DNA of 11,287 nt, taken from contig JALSTF010000152.1 in NCBI GenBank assembly GCA_026983895.1, positions 1 through 11,287 of the forward strand. The letters are read 5' to 3'. Position 1 is the stretch's first letter, and the number at the start of each line of letters is the position of its first letter. The translations under genes were made by a program, and so were the position numbers. This stretch comes from Sulfurovum sp. Lineage in GTDB: Bacteria > Campylobacterota > Campylobacteria > Campylobacterales > Sulfurovaceae. Shown here piece after piece: positions 1 to 5,263 of this stretch. Under the pieces are notes generated by a model that ran no database searches, was not told where the DNA came from, and saw only the letters and a list, made by a program, of their open reading frames with translations.

Positions 1-95
1 GCTGCTTCACCCTTGACCAATTCAGATGCCTGCAAACCTGTCAAACCTGTCAGCAGGAAAGCTGCCAATGCTGAAACAATCATTGTCTTTTTCAT
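1..95 (-). CDS. Exported protein, N-terminal fragment (runs off left edge)
   Basis: Only the first 31 codons are inside the window, and the gene continues past position 1. The ATG at 95 follows a good ribosome binding site (AAGGA, 7 bases upstream). The translation starts MKKTMIVSALAAFLLTGLTG and continues LQASELVKGEA. This is a classical Sec signal peptide: a Lys-Lys n-region, a hydrophobic core at about residues 5-20, and a likely cleavage after LQA at residue 23. The mature protein is therefore periplasmic or outer-membrane, but its family cannot be told from the eight or so mature residues visible. It has its own extended -10 promoter in the 66-base spacer after the hdeD-like gene, so it may be expressed separately from, or more strongly than, the genes upstream. 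In known stress loci a second YfdX or another periplasmic protein can sit next to HdeD, but nothing visible here proves that. Confidence 0.75.
   Translation of the reverse strand, partial: MKKTMIVSALAAFLLTGLTGLQASELVKGEA
33..50. repeat. Tandem 9-base duplication inside a signal peptide
   Basis: The nine bases caaacctgt occur twice head to tail (33-41 and 42-50, plus strand). On the coding strand this encodes Thr-Gly-Leu twice in the hydrophobic core of the signal peptide. It looks like a small in-frame slippage duplication that lengthens the core by three residues. Confidence 0.8.
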
Positions 96-128
96 GATTC
101 CATCCTTATAAAATATATTCACAGAATC

Positions 129-137
129 ATTATAACA
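129..137 (-). promoter_or_regulatory. Extended -10 promoter for the leftmost exported-protein gene
   Basis: On the minus strand the spacer between the hdeD-like stop and the next ATG contains a T-run and then TGTTATAAT, a perfect extended -10 (TGn directly followed by TATAAT; hexamer at 134-129). No TTGACA-like -35 is found 16-18 bases upstream; the region there is simply A/T-rich. A T-rich upstream tract plus an extended -10 without a conserved -35 is the described style of Campylobacter sigma-70 promoters. The -10 lies about 34 bases before the start codon, leaving a short leader that carries the ribosome binding site. Confidence 0.65.
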
Positions 138-161
138 CAAAAAAATAATAATTATTTAAGC

Positions 162-743
162 TTATTCTTTTTTATCGTCTTCTATATTTTCAAGAAGTAT
201 ACCGCCTGTAAGCAGTGCCATACCGTCGAACAGCAGGCTGATCCCTACAAGCAGACCGACCATAAAAAGGGAACTGAACGGCCAGCCGATCAGGAATATG
301 ACTCCCAGTACCAGCGAAGTGATGGCATTGATCAGCCACATCCACCAGATCTTTTGCGGTTTCAGAGAAAAAGCCAGGCCAAAGCTTGCAAAGGCATCTG
401 TAAAAAAGTAAATAGCAAGCAGTAGTCCCAGCGCTGCAATTCCCTGCATTGGGTAGAAAAGCATGAACAATGAAACAATGATAAGCAGGAAACTTTTCAG
501 CCACCCTGCCCAGTCCCTTTTGTTACTGGCCCATGTCAGCCAGGCACCGGATATACCTGCAAAAAGCATCAGATATGAAACGAATGCCAGTGTGGTAAAA
601 GACATGAAGGTCGGAAAAAATATACCGGCTGAGCCCAGTACGATAAACAGTACACCGCTTATTTTCGCATACTTTTTAAAGTGATCCACGAGATTCTTGT
701 TGAGATTCATCTCGGGGCTTAAATTGCTGTTCCAGTTCCACAT
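162..743 (-). CDS. HdeD-family (DUF308) acid-resistance-type membrane protein
   Basis: This 193-residue inner-membrane protein matches the HdeD/DUF308 family in length and layout. A hydrophilic N-terminus of about 25 residues is followed by three hairpin-like pairs of membrane segments at about residues 27-45, 50-72, 82-98, 101-126, 134-153 and 156-184. A short acidic/basic tail follows (ENIEDDKKE). The last pair holds the family-typical GISLLFDGMALLTGG stretch (167-181). E. coli HdeD is in the acid-fitness island and is linked to acid resistance at high cell density; its molecular activity is not known. The ATG at 743 is 6 bases after AGGA. The gene lies 15 bases after the yfdX-like gene and is probably co-transcribed with it. 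The membrane/periplasm pairing with YfdX supports the assignment. It could also be called simply a DUF308 protein. Confidence 0.85.
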   Translation of the reverse strand: MWNWNSNLSPEMNLNKNLVDHFKKYAKISGVLFIVLGSAGIFFPTFMSFTTLAFVSYLMLFAGISGAWLTWASNKRDWAGWLKSFLLIIVSLFMLFYPMQGIAALGLLLAIYFFTDAFASFGLAFSLKPQKIWWMWLINAITSLVLGVIFLIGWPFSSLFMVGLLVGISLLFDGMALLTGGILLENIEDDKKE

Positions 744-758
744 GGTATTTCCTTTTGT

Positions 759-1757
759 CTACTTGACCGTTTTTTTCTCGTCTTGCTGCGCTTCTTTTTT
801 GAAAGTACTTTTTTTCTTCACCGCTTTGACAGCCTCTTTGTGTTGGTACTGCTGGACTTCCTTTTCCGCTTTTTTCTGTTCGGCGGAATGTACTACCACT
901 TTCGTGATCTCCGTATTTTTGATAATATGTGCAAAGTCTTTTTTGAGTTTGTCATACAGTTTTTCGACCTCGTTCTTGCCTTTGATCTCTTTTTCTATCT
1001 TTTCTATACTGTCGTTAAGGAGTTTGTAGTCGGCTTCATGTTTGTTCGTATATCCCAGCAGTTCTGCACGCTTAAGCTCCTCTTTGGCCGCTTCGAGCAG
1101 TTTTTTCGCTTCCTCTTTTTTTGTCTTGTCAAGCTTGGACGCATCTGTGATCATATCTTGCGCAGCCAAAAGCGGTGTAGGCAGGACCGCATTTGCGATC
1201 ACAAGGCTGTTCATGGCAACAGCAATGGCTTCAAATGCTGTTTTTGCATCTCCTTTATTGAGAGAATCCAATGCTTTTTTTACCGCGATGGGATATATTT
1301 TCATAGGAATGGAAATAAGTGTGATATCCAATTCGTCTTTCAACGGTGTGACCGTTTCGATAGCCACTTGTGTGTCATGCGCCTTGAGGAGCTGCTGTGC
1401 CAGTTTCAGTCTGGCTGCAATGACATCGGAAGAACCCATAAAGGCATAGGCCTGGAATCTCTCGTCGATAGGAATGATATCGAGTGAAGGATCGGCTTTC
1501 AACGCTGCATTGAAACTCTTGTCCGCTGCTTCAAGCTCTTTTTTGGCGGCATCGTTCTTCTGTGCCTGCATTGCTTTGAGCGCACTGAACGTATGCTGCA
1601 TACCCGCTACGATATCTTTGGGGGCCTGCTTATGGTTTTGCATCTGCTGCTGTACTTCATTTTGTACCAATGCTTTCTTGTCTATTTTGGCATAAAGGCC
1701 TGTCGTACCCAAAAGTACACCGCATGTTAAAACTGAAAGTAATACATTTCTTTTCAT
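759..1757 (-). CDS. YfdX-family periplasmic protein
   Basis: This 332-residue exported protein has a signal peptide (MKRNVLLSVL onward, probable cleavage after LYA at residue 23). A long helical domain of the YfdX type follows at about residues 45-260. Recognisable parts are the IIPIDERFQAYAFM stretch (94-107), the segment around ISIPMKIYPIAVKKALDSLNKGD (149-170) and the NAVLPTPLLAAQDMI stretch (189-203). The region from about 205 to the C-terminus is Lys/Glu/Gln-rich, likely coiled coil, and longer than in E. coli YfdX (about 211 residues). YfdX proteins are periplasmic, acid-responsive and proposed to act as chaperones; the mechanism is unsettled. An ATG at 1763 is also in frame, but AGGA lies only one base before it, whereas the ATG at 1757 has 7-base spacing. 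I therefore chose 1757. The gene is 15 bases upstream of the hdeD-like gene. Confidence 0.85.
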   Translation of the reverse strand: MKRNVLLSVLTCGVLLGTTGLYAKIDKKALVQNEVQQQMQNHKQAPKDIVAGMQHTFSALKAMQAQKNDAAKKELEAADKSFNAALKADPSLDIIPIDERFQAYAFMGSSDVIAARLKLAQQLLKAHDTQVAIETVTPLKDELDITLISIPMKIYPIAVKKALDSLNKGDAKTAFEAIAVAMNSLVIANAVLPTPLLAAQDMITDASKLDKTKKEEAKKLLEAAKEELKRAELLGYTNKHEADYKLLNDSIEKIEKEIKGKNEVEKLYDKLKKDFAHIIKNTEITKVVVHSAEQKKAEKEVQQYQHKEAVKAVKKKSTFKKEAQQDEKKTVK

Positions 1758-1764
1758 TTTCATA

Positions 1765-1770
1765 TCCTTT
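1765..1770 (-). promoter_or_regulatory. Ribosome binding site that decides the yfdX-like start
   Basis: The minus strand reads AAAGGA, then TATGAAA, then ATG. Spacing is 1 base to the first in-frame ATG (1763) and 7 bases to the second (1757). The second ATG is therefore the probable start. The same AAAGGA motif precedes most other genes in the window. Confidence 0.6.
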
Positions 1771-1782
1771 GTATGGTTATTT

Positions 1783-1788
1783 TTTATA
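1783..1788 (-). promoter_or_regulatory. Possible -10 element upstream of the yfdX-like gene
   Basis: The 60-base spacer between the DUF6629-like stop and the yfdX-like start has an A/T-rich segment with TATAAA on the minus strand, within the palindrome TTTTATAAAA. No convincing -35 is present and TGn is not directly adjacent, so the call is weak. It would allow yfdX-hdeD to be expressed apart from the ATPase block. Read-through from upstream is equally possible because no terminator hairpin is visible in the spacer. Confidence 0.3.
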
Positions 1789-1817
1789 AAAGCAGTATAT
1801 TACTCTACCTCTAACCG

Positions 1818-2573
1818 TTATTTAACAGTTTTGTTTTGACGCTTTTTGTTGAAAAAAGAGGGATAGGAAAACTCCAGATGGCTGAGTTCCTTTGTAAGTT
1901 TCTCATTCAAGCCATTTTCCCGCTCCCTGATCTCCTGCAGAAAAGCGATACGCCGTTCCACAAAATAAAAATAAAGCAGCACGCTCACCCCTGCGGCATA
2001 CAGACACCACAGAGAGGTGAACCCGTAGGGCTTTACAAGATATACAATAGTGAGTCCGACAAGGTTCAGCCAGCCGAACAGCTGAATGGCAATGCTGCTG
2101 CTGAGTATCAGCGCGCCGCAGGTGGTCAAGATGTATCCCAGTGCCAGCCAAAACTGTCTTGTGGCCGGATTGTCATAGGAGAGGACACCGTCCACGATCG
2201 TCACTTTCGTAGGGATGATCGAAAGTTTCCAGAGGGCATACCCTGTCAGCAATGCACCCAGGACCATCAGTACAGCGATCAGTCTTTTGCGTACAGCCCC
2301 CGGCTCTATCAGCCAGATAGCCAGCGGTACCAGAAACTGCAAAAGCCCCTGCGCGTAGAAGACAAAGATGGATTCTGCCATTTGCAACGCTCTTTCCCCT
2401 ATGAGGTGATACATACCCAGCCAGACAAAACCCTGGGTGAACTGATGCAGAGAGAAAAGCAGCGGCAGGCTTGCGAAGACCACTTCATTGGGAGAACTTA
2501 CTTTGCGAAGCGTCATGATACCGACGACGAAGATCGCACCAGAGAGGGTAAAATTCAATATGGCAAAAAACAC
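1818..2573 (-). CDS. DUF6629-like integral membrane protein
   Basis: This 251-residue membrane protein has about seven hydrophobic segments (roughly residues 2-21, 32-54, 68-88, 96-115, 139-162, 164-180 and 185-205). A charged cytosolic-looking tail follows from about 207 (FVERRIAFLQEIRERENGLN, then Lys-rich). The N-terminal motif LRKVSSPNEVVFASLPLLFS (22-41), followed by HQFTQGFVWL, resembles the DUF6629 family pattern of a short helix, an LRKV-type turn, a PLLF helix and a conserved VWL. I recalled that family from memory; its function is not known. The start is GTG, placed 6 bases after AAAGGA, and no in-frame ATG is nearby. It lies 10 bases after the DUF4010-type gene and so probably belongs to the same operon. 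Confidence 0.65.
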   Translation of the reverse strand: MFFAILNFTLSGAIFVVGIMTLRKVSSPNEVVFASLPLLFSLHQFTQGFVWLGMYHLIGERALQMAESIFVFYAQGLLQFLVPLAIWLIEPGAVRKRLIAVLMVLGALLTGYALWKLSIIPTKVTIVDGVLSYDNPATRQFWLALGYILTTCGALILSSSIAIQLFGWLNLVGLTIVYLVKPYGFTSLWCLYAAGVSVLLYFYFVERRIAFLQEIRERENGLNEKLTKELSHLEFSYPSFFNKKRQNKTVK

Positions 2574-2583
2574 TGTCTATCCT

Positions 2584-3837
2584 TTATATCCAAAATCCGT
2601 ATCCAATGGTCGCCATACCAAGGAGAGCGATCCATACAGCAGAGTGCACACCGCCTTTCCATCCGCCGAACCACAGGGCATAGGCCGCTTTGAGTATATT
2701 GTTGCTTCCTGCTGCGATCATGATAGCGGAGACAAGCTGTGTGCCTGCGACCGTATATTTACCCGTCAGGATGGAAAGTACAAAAGGGTCGATATCGGTA
2801 AAGCCTACGGCAAATGATAGCACTTTTAAACCATTGGTTCCATAATCATGCATTACAAAGTTCGTCACCAGCATCATCAGGACGAACAGAACGGCAAAAA
2901 GAAATGCCGTACCCAGCTCCAGAGGGTTCTTGTCCACGAAATCCGGTTTGCTTCCGGCATCATCCTCTCTTTTCAAATAGAAAAAAGCAATAAGCAGGCC
3001 CAGCAGTGCAAATCCCCCAAAAGGTATGGCCAGTGAGCGTGCGATATGGACATTGAATACCAGTGCGACAATGACCAGACGAAGGTACATCATGGAGGTT
3101 GCCGCAATGATGGCTGCCGTGATCACGGGATTGTTTCCCGTATTTTTTGCTTTGCGCGCCAGGACTACGGTCGTGGCTGTCGAAGAGTAAGTCCCCCCGA
3201 AGATACCGGTAAGAAAATACCCTTTGGAGGGAAAAAAGTATTTCTGGACAAGATATCCGCCGTAACTGATCCCCGAGATCACCACTACTGCCATCCAAAG
3301 CTTGAACGGAGAAATAGGCAGATAGGGGATCACTTTGGTATCGGGAAGCAGAGGAAGGATCACCGCCGAAAGCAGTACCATTTTGCCGAGTATTTCAAAT
3401 TCATCGAGGTTGATATCATTGCTGAAACGGTACAGTGTCTTGCCGGCATTGAGAATAAAAACGATAAGCACAAAAAGCAGTGCCGTCATCCAGAGGGGGA
3501 AAAGTTCGGTCATTGGGCCGAAAGCATAGACACAGAGCATGACCGCGTAAAGAAGAATGCTCCTGTTCCCTTCCTGAAGTTTCCTGTAATAAAGCAGCGC
3601 GAACAGCAGAGACAATGATGCAAGAATGATCGCATAAACAGTTAAGTGTACCGGTTCGAGTTTGTAGGCGATGTAGCCGATCACTCCGATAAAAGTATAG
3701 GTACGTGCCGTACCGAAAATAAATTCTTCCTTTTTATGCTTTGCTTTGAGATTGTAAGTCTTTATCTCCAGTCCTATCAGCAGGCTGAAAGCTGTCGTGA
3801 CGACAAAATGGATCAGGTCGGGAGAGAGATTCAGCAT
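2584..3837 (-). CDS. MgtC/SapB-DUF4010 family membrane protein
   Basis: This 417-residue protein has about twelve predicted membrane segments. The N-terminal part resembles MgtC/SapB: AFSLLIGLEI (16-25) and FGTARTYTFIGVIGYI (41-56) correspond to the family's glycine-rich first helix and the Arg-Thr motif that opens the second. The C-terminal half carries DUF4010 hallmarks: GGTYSSTATTVVLARKAK (214-231), GFTDIDPFVLS (345-355) and SNNILKA (378-384). MgtC proteins are linked to Mg2+ limitation, acid stress and modulation of ATP synthase, but the DUF4010 fusion type has no established transport substrate that I can name. The ATG at 3837 has GGAG 8 bases upstream, weaker than elsewhere in the window, and a small hairpin lies just before it. 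The gene is 31 bases after the flavoprotein gene and 10 bases before the DUF6629-like gene. Confidence 0.85.
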   Translation of the reverse strand: MLNLSPDLIHFVVTTAFSLLIGLEIKTYNLKAKHKKEEFIFGTARTYTFIGVIGYIAYKLEPVHLTVYAIILASLSLLFALLYYRKLQEGNRSILLYAVMLCVYAFGPMTELFPLWMTALLFVLIVFILNAGKTLYRFSNDINLDEFEILGKMVLLSAVILPLLPDTKVIPYLPISPFKLWMAVVVISGISYGGYLVQKYFFPSKGYFLTGIFGGTYSSTATTVVLARKAKNTGNNPVITAAIIAATSMMYLRLVIVALVFNVHIARSLAIPFGGFALLGLLIAFFYLKREDDAGSKPDFVDKNPLELGTAFLFAVLFVLMMLVTNFVMHDYGTNGLKVLSFAVGFTDIDPFVLSILTGKYTVAGTQLVSAIMIAAGSNNILKAAYALWFGGWKGGVHSAVWIALLGMATIGYGFWI

Positions 3838-3852
3838 ATGAAAGGCTCCGTG

Positions 3853-3867
3853 GACGGTTTTTCCGTC
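3853..3867 (-). promoter_or_regulatory. Small RNA hairpin between the flavoprotein stop and the DUF4010 gene
   Basis: The minus strand reads GACGG-AAAAA-CCGTC, a perfect 5-bp stem with a 5-base A loop. It begins just after the TGA (3871-3869) of the flavoprotein gene and ends close to the GGAG of the next gene. There is no U-tract after it, so it is not a standard terminator. It could modulate ribosome access or mark an mRNA processing site. Confidence 0.4.
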
Positions 3868-3868
3868 A

Positions 3869-5251
3869 TCATGCCCATCCTTTCATCACCCCGTACATTA
3901 CATACGGTTTGAGCATTCGACTGTTCAAATACCAGTATATATCATGACATTCAAGCGGATTCATGAATTCTACAAGCGCCAGAGGTTTCTTCTTCTTATC
4001 GTATGCTTCAAAAAGAACACTTTTTTTCTTGACACACAATACAGTATCGCAACCATATCCGTCATAGGTAACATCCGGTTTTTTTCCTTCATCTATCGCA
4101 CGTATCGTATCGACAACGGTTTTAACCTGATCTACGATCGCTGCTCCTGTTTTTAAAGCAGAGGTTCCGGCAGCATCACCCACTGCAAAAATATTCTTAA
4201 AGTGTCTGTGTTGAAGCGTCCGTTCCTCCACATCGATCCATCCATCTTTGTCCGTTAGGCCGCTTTGTGTAAAAAGTCTACCCGTATGCATGGATGGTGT
4301 AATATGGAGGAAATCATATCCCATACTTTTCTGATTGGTAAAATTCACTGCTTTGATCGCTGTATCGACATTCATGAGACGTTCACTTTCAAAAAAGACT
4401 CCTTCCCGCTTGAGTATCTTTTTGTAGAGACTGTCATAAGTATCATTTGCGGATAGTCTTCCGTCTCCTGCATTGAGTGTAATTTCTGCTTTATGGCGTA
4501 CCCCTGCATCTTTGAGTTTTCTGATGAGCGTAAACAGAGCACTCAATGCTGCACCGGGCGATTTGATATGTATATTCTCCTGGGTAAACAGAATACTCAG
4601 TTTTTCATCATCAGAGAGACCTACTGCTTTCTGTACAAGGGCAGTGAACCGCTCATGGAGCTGTGCCGCCCCGTGGAAGTAATAGATACTTCCGATCGCA
4701 GGGTCATCCATCCAGGAAGCTTTTTTCTCAAGCATTTCCAGAGAAGCGATCTCTCCTTCAAGACCTTCGATCGCGGCATAATCAAGTACGGCTCCGCTGG
4801 CAATGATAAGGTAGTCGTATTCCGTCTCATTTCCGTTCTCGTCTTTTACCCGATTTAAATCCGTATCTATAGAAACAACCGCTGACTCGATCCATCGGAC
4901 ACCCTCAGGGATAAACGCTTTTCTTTTGTATTCCAGTTGCTGTTCGCACCATATCCCCGTACCGACCATGGTAAGTCCCGGTTGATACCAGGCACTCGTA
5001 CGCAAAGGCTCAAACACCGTTATCTCCGGCCAGGTAATCGCTCTCCTGAGCCGGTATGCCAATGTCGTACCTGCCATACCGCCGCCAATAATCACAATGC
5101 GAAGCGGTTTTGTCTTTGACGGTTTCTTTTGCAGACTGCCGACGGAAGCTTCCGCCTCTTCGCTACCAAAAAGCACAGCTGCACTTCCTATACCCGCCAA
5201 TTTAAGGGCATCGCGTCTGTTAAGATTATGTATATCTGTATGTTTTTTCAT
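3869..5251 (-). CDS. Tat-exported FAD flavoprotein of the sulfide:quinone oxidoreductase family
   Basis: This 460-residue flavoprotein probably oxidises a sulfur compound and passes electrons to quinone. The N-terminus holds a Tat signal: LNRRDALKLAG (10-20), a hydrophobic stretch (IGSAAVLFG) and an AEAS-type cleavage region near residue 35. A Rossmann FAD motif IVIIGGGMAG (52-61) and a second FAD-binding stretch NIFAVGDAAGTSALKTGAA (353-371) follow, then YDGY (396-399). The C-terminal helices (YLNSRMLKPYVMYGVMKGW) resemble the membrane-docking end of these enzymes. Cysteines are C102, C401, C406 and C435. The usual YDGYxxCP cysteine is replaced by YDGYGCDTVLC, and I see no match to the usual middle redox cysteine. 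True sulfide oxidation is therefore uncertain. No cytochrome partner (FccA) is adjacent. In-frame starts exist at 5260 (GTG), 5254 and 5251; ribosome binding site spacing favours 5251. Confidence 0.75.
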   Translation of the reverse strand: MKKHTDIHNLNRRDALKLAGIGSAAVLFGSEEAEASVGSLQKKPSKTKPLRIVIIGGGMAGTTLAYRLRRAITWPEITVFEPLRTSAWYQPGLTMVGTGIWCEQQLEYKRKAFIPEGVRWIESAVVSIDTDLNRVKDENGNETEYDYLIIASGAVLDYAAIEGLEGEIASLEMLEKKASWMDDPAIGSIYYFHGAAQLHERFTALVQKAVGLSDDEKLSILFTQENIHIKSPGAALSALFTLIRKLKDAGVRHKAEITLNAGDGRLSANDTYDSLYKKILKREGVFFESERLMNVDTAIKAVNFTNQKSMGYDFLHITPSMHTGRLFTQSGLTDKDGWIDVEERTLQHRHFKNIFAVGDAAGTSALKTGAAIVDQVKTVVDTIRAIDEGKKPDVTYDGYGCDTVLCVKKKSVLFEAYDKKKKPLALVEFMNPLECHDIYWYLNSRMLKPYVMYGVMKGWA

Positions 5252-5257
5252 CATTTT

Positions 5258-5263
5258 CACCTT
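5258..5263 (-). promoter_or_regulatory. Ribosome binding site overlapping the ATPase stop codon
   Basis: The minus strand reads TAAGGTGAAAATGATG. TAA ends the ATPase gene and AAGGTG is the ribosome binding site of the flavoprotein gene. Spacing is 3 bases to the first ATG and 6 to the second. The GTG once counted as a start lies inside the binding site and is unlikely. The overlap suggests translational coupling of the two genes. Confidence 0.55.

Noticed and set aside
147..156. A/T-only palindrome aataattatt after the hdeD-like gene, as a terminator
   Set aside because: It has no loop and no G/C pairs, so the stem would be too weak. A T-run follows on the minus strand but is better explained as the upstream part of the promoter.
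783..1487. Long plus-strand open frame opposite the yfdX-like gene
   Set aside because: It encodes a Phe-rich composition that mirrors Lys codons on the other strand. It has no recognisable domain and lies wholly inside a convincing gene, so it is an antisense shadow.
759..1840. Both the YfdX-like and DUF6629-like proteins end in Lys-Thr-Val-Lys
   Set aside because: The codons differ (ACG GTC AAG TAG versus ACT GTT AAA TAA) and the preceding sequence is unrelated. Coincidence in Lys-rich tails is the simplest explanation.
1836..2693. 285-residue plus-strand open frame
   Set aside because: It spans the junction of two well-supported minus-strand membrane protein genes, and its translation looks like random Gln/Arg-rich sequence.
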